From Adiantum capillus-veneris (taxonomy: Eukaryota > Streptophyta > Polypodiopsida > Polypodiales > Pteridaceae): a stretch of DNA of 64,000 nt. The notes below the pieces were generated by a model, which was not told the DNA's origin, made no database searches, and worked only from the letters and a program-made list of their open reading frames with translations. Location of the stretch: the NCBI GenBank assembly GCA_014529385.2, contig CM043953.1:80734338-80798337 (forward strand), in the 5' to 3' direction. The translations under genes were made by a program, and so were the position numbers. Positions 53,667 to 63,660 of this stretch are shown here, piece by piece (within the stretch, counting starts at the first letter, position 1; each line of letters opens with the position of its first letter).

Positions 53667-53999
53667 CCTTCCCACTAGAGTGTGTGGTCTCTTATCTAGC
53701 CTTACAACAGGTTGTTTTGTGGAATGCTTAATTCTCATTGGTTCTTCATGTTGGCTACCCAATGAGATTTAGGCTTTCTTGTTGGCAACATGGATAGTTA
53801 CATGACATGTGTCCTTTATGCCTTAAGTGAAAGAAGTGAGTTTCTAGAGTGTGTGTGTCGTGTTCTCTCTCTTCTACCTAGGATTAGGGCTCGTCCCATG
53901 CAAGTTGAACTCCCCACTTGGCCACTTGCAACCTCAAGGTGACCTTCATGCACTTATTTACTGGTTAATATACCTAGTGTTGGCAATGGACTTCCCCTT
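53667..53999 (+). repeat. LTR-like repeat copy, right of the Copia insertion
   Basis: Continuation of the repeat interrupted at 50244. The first ~25 bases match the uninterrupted copy at 48608. The rest (to about 53960) shows CATTGGTTCTTCATG and CCTAGGATTAGGGCTCG-like sequence without coding. Confidence 0.65.
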
Positions 54000-54220
54000 T
54001 AGTCCCAGTCCCAAATAGGTTCACATTGGTCTTTGGTAGAGTGTCCCAAATAGGTTCACATTGCTCTTTGGCAGACTGTCTCTCCTTTTGGTCCTTTACT
54101 GAGATAAGTCTAGCAGCACATTTAATATTATAACTCTTATTCCCTTTATCTTCCCATTTTAAATGGCTAGTTTAATATGAGAAAATCATATGGGAAAGTT
54201 AGATATTAGATTTCATGACA
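54000..54220 (-). repeat. Fragment of the large Gypsy LTR, minus strand
   Basis: Reverse of the first ~220 bases of the TGTCATAA LTR family. It ends at 54220 with TTTCATGACA, preceded by AGATATTAGA. A 36-base stretch (GTCCCAAATAGGTTCACATT) is duplicated in tandem at its left end (about 54006 and 54042). Confidence 0.75.
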
Positions 54221-54455
54221 AACTTGTTTGAGAAAAGCTGTCTCATATGCAAATCCAAATATAAGCATACATAAATTGCCAAAACTATGGCAACGAAGCT
54301 GACTCCCACTGCATGAGTAGCTCTCCAGATAGCTCCACCTATCTGTAACTTGTATATCTGTGAATCTGTCACCTATAAGATTTAACTAACTAAATTTGTA
54401 TCTACATATGCATACATAATCAAGAAGCACCAAATCAACACTTGCATACACAAAA

Positions 54456-56000
54456 TGTCATAAAAACTAATATCTAATTCTCCCAAATGATTTTCTCATG
54501 TTAAACTGATCATTTAATATGGGGAAGTGCCAGGGGAGTAAAAGCTAGAATATTGGTAAGGTTGGTCTCTGCAAGGATCCAAAGGAGAGAAAATAGGGAC
54601 CCAAAGGGGGATAGTCTGCAAAAGAGCAATGTGCTTCAATGGGGCTAAAAGACCTAAGGTTCAAGCTCCATTAAGACTTCCATAGGCTAAGGTTCCTAAT
54701 TTTTTATTCAATTGTCCAAAGGCCAATGTAAGGGAAAATTGGATGGTCATGGGAAGACTAAAAAGTCTTCCCACATCCCTATCAAGGAGGGGGTGAGCCA
54801 TGAGAGTAGGGGATGCGAGAGAAACACACACACACACACACACTCCAAAGCTCCCCCTTTACACAAAGGGAATACTGGACACATGTCAGGCTCCTAGGCC
54901 AGTTACCCCCAAGCTTCCCTCAAATCCTATTGGATGGTCATAGAGGTGGACCAATAAGAATTATGCTAGAGTAAATTTAGTCTAATCAATTAAAAAATGC
55001 TTGATAAAAAAAGCAATAGAAATTAAGCTCCCTAGAAGACTATTGGACAATCTACCAAGGGGTCCAATGAGCATTCAACAGCCCAATGGCTTGTCTGATT
55101 CCTATTGTCGAGAAGACTAAGAGGTCCAATGAGAGTTTAATTGAATTATTTAATTACCTAAAGCTCTCACAAAAGGGGAAAGGGGGACACATGTCACAAG
55201 GCTAGCAATTAGTGATTGGCTAAGCTTTATAGGGGCCAATGGGATGCCAACATGAGCAAATAGCAAGAGGGGTCAACCAAGATGAGAGAGAAGGCTGCAT
55301 TTTACTCTAACTCATTGCTACACACACACACACACACAAAACTAATGTGTGCAAGAAGAACTCCACCTCCTTCTCCAAGCATTGAGAAGTAGAGGCCTAC
55401 ACCAACAACTCTTGGCTATGGAATGCAAATCCAACCAAGAGCCAAGCTTCAATGGCGTACTCATCTCCTCTACCATGCTAATTACTAAGCTAAGCTATGC
55501 TATTAGAGTGATTATGTGAGGAGAATACTTCTTTCACGTAAGATACCTCTTCTTCCTCTCAATCTATCCTTATTCCCTGCTAGCTCTCACCATTTTTGAA
55601 GGTGTGTGAGGTCTTGGGACTAAGGCTAGGGACACTAGGTGTGTATTTCAAGCATAATTTGGCATATGAAGCTTCCATCTTCATTATGCCAACTAGTTTT
55701 ATCAAGGAACACAAAGATTGTATTGTACAAAAGTCTCCTTTGATGGGAGAAGCTATAATACAAAGCCTTTATGGAGGGGGGGACCGGCTCCATGAAAATC
55801 TGGTCCTCAACATTTGTCAATTGTTCTATTTTTCTCTCTTTTCAAGTACTGTCAATGCCAAATTAGCTAGGTGTAAATTGCTATGTTGCTTTCTCAATTA
55901 AGTACTCTCTCTATGCTCATTAGGAACTTGTTCTTAATGAAATGCTCACTATGCTATCAATTTCTGCTACACACAAGTTACTAGTGCATTGAATGTTACA
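54456..56000 (+). repeat. Large Gypsy LTR, copy with primer site
   Basis: 1,545 bases, TGTCATAAAAAC...GAATGTTACA, directly followed by TTGGTATCAGAGC. It is therefore a 5' LTR of the family seen at 35939, and it resembles the solo LTR at 31296-32896 closely (for example CTTCCCACATCCCTATCAAG, GACACATGTCAGGCTCCT and GGAGGGGGGGACCGG). Confidence 0.9.
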
Positions 56001-56001
56001 T

Positions 56002-56013
56002 TGGTATCAGAGC
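56002..56013 (+). other. Primer-binding site, initiator tRNA-Met
   Basis: TGGTATCAGAGC, one base after the LTR end, identical to 37258-37269. Confidence 0.92.
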
Positions 56014-56412
56014 TATTGGTTTCTCTTTTCTTGCTCAAGAAGAGAGGTCCTCAAGCTTGCTACAAATGGTTGGTGTTATTAATAGCAAAAGAGTAAGTAG
56101 AATAGGGTTTTTTCATCCTTGAAGCACGCCTGCTTTATGTAGTTAAAGGGGACACCGACGAGAGCTATAGTCTTAATAATGGAGTCCTATGGGGCTTACT
56201 TATGGCTTAACCATTATTGAGCTATTAGAAGCTTGACAGGAACCGGTGCTCTCTTGGCTCTGTTAAACCCTCTCTTCTATTCCTTGCAATTAATAATATT
56301 CGGGCCACGGGTATAGATGCTTGAGTGCTTATCTTTGAAGGTAAAGAGGAGTAGCAACTAGGGCTTGAGGTGCCAAAGTACAAGTAAAGGTTTACACCTA
56401 AAATGTGCTAGT

Positions 56413-56940
56413 ATGGCTAACAAAGGAAAAGAGATTGAAATGAATGTTGATAGCTTTGATTTTGCTAATGAAAGAGCAACTAATGATGCCCCTATGCTTG
56501 TAAACTAGGCTTCAAGAAGCCTTGGGCAACCCATCCCTCCAAGGTGAAGTGCTACAACAATTGCACACCCATGGTATTCTCCAAACTCCTTACCAAGAAG
56601 AGAGAGTACCTAGGAAGCCTCCTAGTGAGACTTCCAAAAGAGGACTCTCTCCGATAAGGGAAGAAGAAAAGGATCCGTACGAAGGGCTCAAAAATCTACT
56701 ACTCGATGATGCATCTCCTTCCCAAAGGAGAACCCAAGTTTCAATGGTAGAGACCCCACCGAAAGAATGAGAAAGAAGTGAGTCTCCAGCCACCTCGGCG
56801 GAGATGGCTCCACGAAGACGACGGGCAAACACTCTCCAACACCCCCTAAATGGAGAAGACCATCGCATACTTCTCTACACCATAAAAGAGGGACAAGAGA
56901 AAACAAGAGAAGTGTGGGACGGGTGTCTAACCTCACGCCT
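56413..56940 (+). pseudogene. Truncated Gag N-terminus of the second Gypsy copy
   Basis: ATG 56413 gives MANKGKEIEMNVDSFDF, clearly related to the Gag start at 37633. A TAG follows near 56506. The frame 56522-56770 then continues NPSLQGEVLQQLHTHGI to KRGLSPIREEEKDPYEGL. Related text can be followed to about 56900, after which the element is lost. The rest of gag, all of pol and the 3' LTR are missing. Confidence 0.65.
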
Positions 56941-57496
56941 ATCTTATTGCAGACATAGCGAGAACCACAAATATAATTGTCAATCCATGGGACGAAGTTG
57001 ACTTGACTAGTGCATAGAGGCTACAAGAGGTTGTCAATCTCTTGGAAAACAACAAACAATGCACATCTATCTCATGCTACACTCAAATGACTGAAATCAC
57101 CAAAAGCTAATCGCTCATCGACAAACAAATCACATCGGTTACAGCATCAAACGACATCCAAACGTTACAAAACTTCTAGGACATATTTACAAGACCTAAG
57201 CACACATGCTTATGGTCTCAAATCTCATTTTAGGTCAAGTGAAAAAATTGCGTTATTAATAATAGTGAGTTTTGGACCTGGTCGTTTTCTACCCAGAATG
57301 CATTTAAATGCTTAGCAATGATGCCCCAATACCCTGCCTATACTTATTTTATGATTTTAAAGCTCAAATTCCTACTTATGATGAAATTAGGCCACTGGTC
57401 GGCCACGCCAAAAGCTACGGATTACCATGAAAGAAATGCTTGCATCAATGCATAGAGCTCTTACCTGCGGTTGCAATGCAACAGACGGCACTCCAA
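56941..57496. other. Unassigned DNA
   Basis: No coding on either strand. On the minus strand CAACCGCAG followed by GTAAGAG (about 57466) would be an excellent splice donor just downstream of the LTR-like promoter at 57497-57772, but no exon can be paired with it. Confidence 0.45.
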
Positions 57497-57772
57497 TGTG
57501 ACAACCGAGGAGGGAGTAGGAAGCGCGAGAAGGAGAGAAGTGAGCGCTGCTAGCTCACTTTGTGTAAAACTTATCAAAAACTTAAAAAATTGGCTTTTAT
57601 ACCTTAACCAAGGTTTTTGTGGTCAAAACTAATAATTTGGGAGCTTTAACTAAAGACTGGTTGATACAATCTAGAAGCTTGTAGCCCCGGCTCATCAATT
57701 ATTCTGTTTATCTGGAAGTGTTTTTACAAATGAAAACTCTGAAAAATGTTATCCGAGTTAGCTTGCTGGTAA
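57497..57772 (-). repeat. Probable LTR with TATA box, minus strand
   Basis: On the minus strand it starts TGTTACCAGCAAGC, contains GGTATAAAAGCC (plus 57594-57605), a good TATA box, and can end at GTTGTCACA. The outer end is a guess because no partner LTR lies in the window. The start is supported by the purine tract just upstream. Confidence 0.5.
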
Positions 57773-57792
57773 CATTCTCCCCCTCCTTGACC
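57773..57792 (-). other. Polypurine tract
   Basis: Minus-strand AAGGAGGGGGAGAA lies directly before the LTR-like TGTTACC. This indicates that the minus-strand reading frames upstream belong to an LTR retroelement ending here. Confidence 0.6.
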
Positions 57793-57813
57793 GTGTCGTC
57801 CCTTGACACAGCT

Positions 57814-58338
57814 TCATGGGTTGAAGTAGTCTTCGGGTTGACGGCTGGCAAGGCGGTCTTTAAGTGCGTGTAAGGCATTCTCATATTTGATTCTTCTCTC
57901 TTTGTCAGGAACCTGCAAGAACTGCATGGTGACTCTAGCTTTAAGCTCAATGGCTAAATAGACAACAAATTTGGTTGTGAGGTTGCTTATCACTGGCCCA
58001 AATATCTTCGTTCGCCAAGTGAAGAAACCTATATAGAATGCTTCCTCAAACGCCAACATATTGTCGTAAAGGACTTCTTCGAAAGGCTGGCCACTTAAGT
58101 CATAGCAGTGGCCCTTATTGCCTTTGAGGAACGACATCCATGGTACTCCTGGTTGCTTTGGCTCATGAAAAGCCTGAATACATGTGAGCAGCATTCTGCA
58201 AATCTTGTACAACATGGCAGATGAGAGGTTAGGAAGACTCTTGAAGAAAGTCATGGCGCCCACCGTTAGGGTTTTCACCATGTATTCCTCTGTTGGTGTA
58301 CCCTGCTCTGGAGCTGGCAATCTGAATAGTTTAGCCAT
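57814..58338 (-). pseudogene. Unknown element protein, C-terminal domain
   Basis: A 174-residue open frame ending 22 bases before the polypurine tract. It is rich in Phe, Tyr and Leu, with GVPWMSFLKGNKGHCYDLSG, EVLYDNMLAFEEAFYIGFFT and TTKFVVYLAIELKARVTMQF, and it ends in a charged helix (KERRIKYENALHALKDRLA). It looks like a globular, mostly helical domain. The internal Met at 58338 is probably not a start, since related text lies upstream. I do not recognise it as gag, protease, RT, RNase H, integrase or envelope. Confidence 0.45.
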
Positions 58339-58367
58339 GTAGGCCGCTTCTTTCTCAGTGCTTCAAA

Positions 58368-58801
58368 TGCTTTCCATGTCCTTACCCTTGGTACAAGACA
58401 AAATGTTGGGTTTTTTTGTAGTGCTACTGGTGCTCTTGTGAACAAAATCAAATATCTCGGATTCTTATTCAACCATCTCTTTCTACACTTGGGGTGGACA
58501 TCGTTTATGCCTTCTGCCTGCATATCTTTGTATAATCTTTCTTTTACTTGTAGTAGTTCCACTTTGATCAAAGGATATGGCAAATGCTTTCTATGTCCTT
58601 ACCCTTGGTACAGGACAAAATGTTGGGTCTTTTTGTAGTGCGGCAGGTTCTCTTTTGAACAGAATCAAATATCTTGGATTCTTATTCAACCAACTCTTTC
58701 TACACTTGGGGTGGACATCCTCTATGCCTTCTGCCTGCATATCTTTGTATAATATTTCTTTTACCTGTAGTAGCTCCACTTTGATCAAAGGATATGGCAA
58801 T
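58368..58801 (-). repeat. 217-bp tandem duplication inside the unknown ORF
   Basis: Two head-to-tail copies start at 58368 and 58585, both encoding YPLIKVELLQVKE, then YKDMQAEGI and NKNPRYLILF on the minus strand. Because 217 is not a multiple of three, the duplication itself throws the reading frame off between the copies. Confidence 0.92.
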
Positions 58802-59328
58802 GATTGTTGATGCCATTGTGCATTGATTTGGTTGGGAGTGAGTTGAGTGACATTGACTGAGTGGAGAACTCTCAACTCCCAATCTATCGCTGCTTTCCAT
58901 TCTGCATCTGTCTCTTGGGCAACCTGCTCTTTGAGTGCATCTTCCTCAGCTTTAGAAAGCTAGATCATGGGCACTTGCTCAGCATCATTTAGTGGTACCT
59001 AAAAATATTCTTCTCCTCCTAGATCTTCTGTCGACTGTGTTTCCATCTCAGCAAAAGAGACTGATGGAATGTCAACAGTTGGTTGCTCTAAGGGGCCTGC
59101 TTCTTCTTGTGTCTCTGGTTGTCCCTCTCTCAACAGCAGATTGACTCCTTTTAGCTCTACTATCTCCTCAAGCAGTTGCTCTTCTCATTGTACCCACATA
59201 AGTGCAAGGTCTGTTCTCTGTGATTGCTCTAGCTTCAGCTCTAGCTTGAGTTCCTTGTTTTTCTTTTCCAAAGTCTTATAGACTTCATCTGTACCTTTGA
59301 TCGAGGTGACATTAGGATTTTCCCTTAT

Positions 59329-59754
59329 CTATCTCAAAAATGCTGCTTGATCATTAATCCTTTGCTCCGAGTATTGCAGAGATACGTTTGCTACATCGAG
59401 CTGCACTTTGATCTTCTGTATTGACAGAGTTGTGGTTAGGAGTTCATTTGTTACCTTTGTCAGCTGTTGATCTTTGGTCTTGCATGCATCTGATAACTTT
59501 GTCAGAAGTTCTCCCAGCTCCTCCATTTCTTTTTGCTGCTTCTCTTTGGCCAGCTGGTGCTGTTCTGCTTCATCTTTCAACTCTTTGATTTGTCTTTGTA
59601 GATCTGAAATTATATTCATCCTATCATCTAATTCTCCTTGTAGAGCATTGATGACTAGCTCAAGATCTCTAGCCTTAGCACTACGGCTAAGTGCTGTTGT
59701 TTGCATTTTTTTGGTCATCACCTGCATCTGCTTGGCATATTCATTTACTTGCAT
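59329..59754 (-). pseudogene. Unknown element protein, coiled-coil region
   Basis: A 141-residue frame with strong heptad-like character: MQVNEYAKQMQVMTKKMQTT, DLELVINALQGELDDRMNII, LQRQIKELKDEAEQHQLAKE and on to the end. It is almost certainly a long coiled coil. It is in the same frame as 57814-58338 and 60712-61242, which suggests one ancestral gene. Confidence 0.5.
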
Positions 59755-60653
59755 GATGACTTGATCGTTTGTCTCCCATTCTTTTGACTCTGTAGGCTTC
59801 CTAGATGTTTCATCAGTTTCAGTGTGTGGCTCCTTGGGTGGTGCTGTGGTGGATTCTTGTAGTTGCGGCGGGGGTTGCTCTTCACCTTGAGGCGTTGCGG
59901 TTGCCTCAGCTGCTTCTGTTGCTTCTTGTGGGTGGTTGTAGAAGGGTATGCCTCAGTTTGTTCTTGTGCTTTTGATTGCTCAAAACTGGTTGCTACCTGT
60001 TCCTGGTGTTCAGGCTCTTTTTATTTGGCTTCCTCACCCTCATGGGGTTTAGCTGCTGGTGAAGGGCGAGCGCTTGGCATTTGATGGTCTACCTGCTCGG
60101 TAGGAGGTGAGGTGGGTTTCGAAGACATCTCCTCCTGATAGTGTTGCGTCTCGCTTTGTTCCGTAGCCTTCGCTTGTCTTTGTTGCTCTGCTGCATCTTC
60201 CTTTGCTTTCTTTTCAGCTTCTTGAGCTTCTTTTAACTTTAGGGCTTTTGCCTATGCATACATGCATTCAAGGAAGTCTGCGGGCTCCTCTGCTTCTTTC
60301 CTTGCAGGGTTCTTGGTTCTAGGTCCCCTTATCTCTCATGGAACCCATCTTTCCGGGTCCTCACCTGCAGCTTAGTGGCTTCTTCCATAAGTTTGTTTTT
60401 CCCTTTCAAACTTTACCTTTTTTTGGTGAGGTTCTTCTTGATGTGCAGCTACAACTTTCTTCTTCATCTCTTCAATTCTGGCTTTCCTTTCCTCGATGTC
60501 TGAGCTCTCACTACTATGAGATTTGTGGGAGCTTTTAGCAGATTCTTCATCTGACTTATAAACTCTCTTCGATGAACGCGTAGTTCTTGGAGAAGGCTGT
60601 GCAGACACAATCCATGTGTTCTGATCTGGGACTGGCGTCAAATTGTCGGCCAT
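59755..60653 (-). pseudogene. Unknown element protein, K/E/Q/P-rich region
   Basis: Frames change and a handful of stops interrupt. The piece at 60372-60653 reads DNLTPVPDQNTWIVSAQPSP, then a Ser/Lys/Glu-rich stretch. Below it lie long Lys/Glu/Ala/Gln-rich runs and Pro-rich text (EEMSSKPTSPPTEQVDHQMP). The low-complexity composition is consistent with a disordered or coiled structural protein. Confidence 0.35.
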
Positions 60654-60711
60654 GCCAATAGCATGCTATGCTATTCTTGTCAGCACTTCATGCGCGCCCA
60701 GATAGGTGATT

Positions 60712-61604
60712 TTACCTTTTTTCTTGGTGCCTTTTAGCGTTGTCCAGCGCATACTGCACATGATCAATTGGCTGCCTGGTTCTCGACTTCAACACTTGGG
60801 TGAAGGTAGTTTCCTTCGCATGATTTGGGGTGGTGTACCGTGGTGTTTGCTTTGATAAAAAGTGAAAGTGTTGATGGTATAGACGAGCTGGTTCTTCCAA
60901 TTGCCTTTGGATGAGGTCGGAAAAAGTTGCAGCAGCAGTCTCCTTGGTGAATGTGCCTGTTGTCTTTCTGTCTCGGGCTCGCATTGTCATCCCTTCAGTA
61001 GGCAATTCAGTGCCTCGGCCACAATTTCTTTTGTGATAACGACTTCTACTTTCTACCTTTTGTTGGTTGGTGATTTGGACCGATCCATCCTCTTTGATAG
61101 TAGACAATAACTCATAGGCTTTCTGGAAATCTACGCCGCACGGTTCTTGGTCGTAGAAGTCCCTGAGGCCCAGCCTTCTGTTGGCTTCTTTCGTGTCTGG
61201 CTTTGCAGCTACATCATATATTTCTTTTGGTAGCATCTGCAACTCTACTTGGTGTCCTTCTTCACTCTTGAACCTGCCTGTGAAACCGTGGTGTTTTTTT
61301 CTTCAAGTTGTTCTCTTGACAAATATATTAACTTGGCCGCCTTCACTGAACTTGGGTCTAGCTAGTACGGTGGCAGCTCTTGCAACTTCTCCTTCTGGGA
61401 CACCCTTTCCTTGGCCTTCTCGGCAGCTTGCATTGCTCCTGTACGGGAATACAGTGCCAAAGTTAGAAAATTCTGCAATTTTCGCTTTGAATTGCCTTGA
61501 GTCTGAATTGCTAACAAATTGAGTCCGATTTGCTGCAAATCAATTTTGTAGCATGTATAGATGCATAAAAACATGGAAAGATCAAAATCATACAGTTCAT
61601 GCAA
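60712..61604 (-). pseudogene. Unknown element protein, N-terminal region
   Basis: Frame 60712-61242 (176 residues) has NRRLGLRDFYDQEPCGVDFQ, KAYELLSTIKEDGSVQITNQ and a basic middle, then LDNAKRHQEKR at the end. Frame 61362-61604 lies upstream with KAKERVSQKEKLQELPPY. No start codon can be fixed. After KGTKKKG at about 60720, AAAAAAGGTAAAATC could be a splice donor, but this is weak. Confidence 0.35.
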
Positions 61605-61616
61605 AAATTTGCAACA

Positions 61617-62262
61617 AAAGTAAATAATCGCGACGATTATTTGCAGCTAGGGATTTTTCCAACTTTTTGCATTTTTGACATCATAGGTTTGAAACATATA
61701 GCATTTAGGTGCTCTGAGTGAAGTGTGGATTCAATTGAGTGCACTGGGTGGAAATGGTGCCAGATTTAGGCTTTCAGACTCTGAAACAGTAGATATACTG
61801 AGATTTTGAGATCCATATCTACTGTTTCAGACTCTGAAACAATAGATATACTGAGATTTTGAGATCCAAACTTGCTCAAACTTGGTCAGTGGACTTGGGA
61901 CATCATGTGTTTTGGTCCCATAAGGTCAAAGTTGCAATTTCCCCCCATTTTGGCAAGAAAGTAAATAATTGCGATTATTAACTTTTTCATCAAAATGTAC
62001 ATTTTTTGGTGCAACTTGGTTCTAGGCATGATATAGACTCTGTGTATGAGATATGGGGTGATTTGGATCAAAAAATGTGACAGATAACTCAAAAATTGGA
62101 TCGGAAAGACTTTGGTGCGTTTTTTGACAATTTCCAAGCTTTTCTTGATCATTTTGGCTCATACTTGAAATGTGGCATGTAATAGATGTATACAAGTGAT
62201 AGGTGAAGTGAAGGTATCATTTTCAGGCCAAAAAAGCACAAAAGTAAATAATTGCGATTATT
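61617..62262. repeat. Three copies of a near-palindromic AT motif
   Basis: AAGTAAATAATCGCGACGATTATT at about 61618, AAGTAAATAATTGCGATTATTA at about 61959 and AAGTAAATAATTGCGATTATTT at about 62241. All three have AAGTAAATAAT(C/T)GCGA in common and all lie on the same strand, about 340 and 280 bases apart. Confidence 0.8.
61773..61866. repeat. 53-bp tandem duplication with internal palindrome
   Basis: TTCAGACTCTGAAACAGTAG starts at 61773 and again, with one change, at 61826. Each copy continues ATATACTGAGATTTTGAGATCC. GAAACAGTAGATAT and ATATCTACTGTTTC within it form an inverted pair. Confidence 0.9.
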
Positions 62263-63660
62263 TATAGCAGTCAATTTTTTTTTGCAAAACTTGACAATCT
62301 TTTGACCTAAACATATTCGATACGTATAAAACAAGTCCTAAATTGAATTTGGTAAAGTTTTGTCGTGTCGACATCAATTTGTGCCTCTATCGAATCTGAA
62401 ATCACCGATTTTCATGACTAGATAGTATGTGGAGTTGGTTAGTCACTTTTGAAGCTATGGACTTGTCCGCTACATAGTCCTGAAGCTACCCATCCAGTTT
62501 TGGCCGACTCGGTTTGACCTCATATGTCAAATTTGACGCTTTATAGCCTTCGAGCTGTTTTCACTTTTCGAGAGCTTGCCTTGATTATTTTCGTGAAACC
62601 ATCCATGTACATTGTGTGTAGACCCAGTCTACAAGCTGTTTGTGGAGTCAGAATCCAATTCTGGCATCTGCAAAAACCTAAAATTTCTACTTGGGACTCC
62701 CCTCGACCCCTATCGAATGGTCATTTGGTGATATAGAAGTGTTCTATTATATAGGGACATGCTACAATTCAAGTCTCGTCCGATTTGGCTGAGCTGACAG
62801 GCCGCTATGGTCAATTTTGGATTGTAGGTCTTCGTGCACTGCTCGGTTTCTAAGATTTTTTCCTTGAGCCTAGACTTGCTACCGGCCAATTAAAATTGAT
62901 CATTGATAAGCTTAGAACGTACCCCTCATGTCTCGTGTGAGACGGTGCTGTAAATGGGCGACTGCGGACTCCGAAAATCGTGTGCGAAGAAGGTCGAGAG
63001 CTCTCTTCTCCAAAGGCGACTAGTGGAAATGAGGTGAATTTGGACTACCTTGGATATCTATACTTTGCCTTCCCAAACTAATTTTCCCTAAATCCCCTGT
63101 TAGTCCTACTAGACCGTGAAATCTATGTTAGACTCAAAAATTTCTTCAATTGGATTCCGGTAACTCATTCTGCAAGAATTTGCGAAAGTGGGCCTTGGCA
63201 GCCTGATTTAGGCTTCCCGCTTCCATCTGTCGATTTGATTGAAATTTTTTGTGTATGTCCGCCTTGTCCTTTTGATCACCAACGTATCTTCAGTTTCTCC
63301 ATCTGAGCTCATTTGTTATTTATTAGTAATTTTTAATTGTTTATTGAAAAATCAAAGAAAATAACAAAATACACTAAAAAAGCAAAGTGAAAATCCAATA
63401 AATAGGAAAATCCATTGAAAAACACAGCTTTATTGTTTTTTGGTGGATTTTCCCATTTTTAAGTCCCAATATCAAGAAAAATAACATAAAAATACCATTT
63501 TTGATGATTTTCTGATAGTATATACACTATTTACACTCATCGGGGAGATGTTATCAGTTAAATTTCCCATGTTGATGACTTGTTAAGGGAATTATTAGGT
63601 AATTTTGCAAAAAATCACACATTAACATCAAACTTTTTCCTCCCTCTTTAAACATTGCCC

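Larger units (their letters stand above)
50240..53671 (-). mobile_element. Tnt1-like Ty1/Copia element lacking gag
   Basis: Two 226-base LTRs (50245-50470 and 53441-53666) with TG...CA ends and only a few differences, flanked by a perfect CCTTC target duplication (50240-50244 and 53667-53671). The minus-strand interior codes for pre-integrase, integrase, reverse transcriptase and RNase H. The 5' LTR joins the end of the protease coding directly; primer site, gag and most of protease are missing. Before the 3' LTR is the purine tract AAGTGGGAGGT. Two frame changes interrupt pol. High LTR identity and intact catalytic residues make it the youngest element in the window. Confidence 0.93.
61605..63660. 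other. Noncoding AT-rich DNA with short repeats
   Basis: No supported coding on either strand. It contains the three near-palindromic AAATAATCGCGATTATTT-like motifs and a 53-bp tandem duplication (both listed separately). It may be untranslated or leader DNA of the minus-strand element. Confidence 0.5.

Noticed and set aside
59069-59764. Plus-strand Ser/Cys/Phe-rich frames
   Set aside because: They are shadows of the minus-strand coiled-coil frame; the composition is that of reverse-complemented Glu/Lys/Gln codons.
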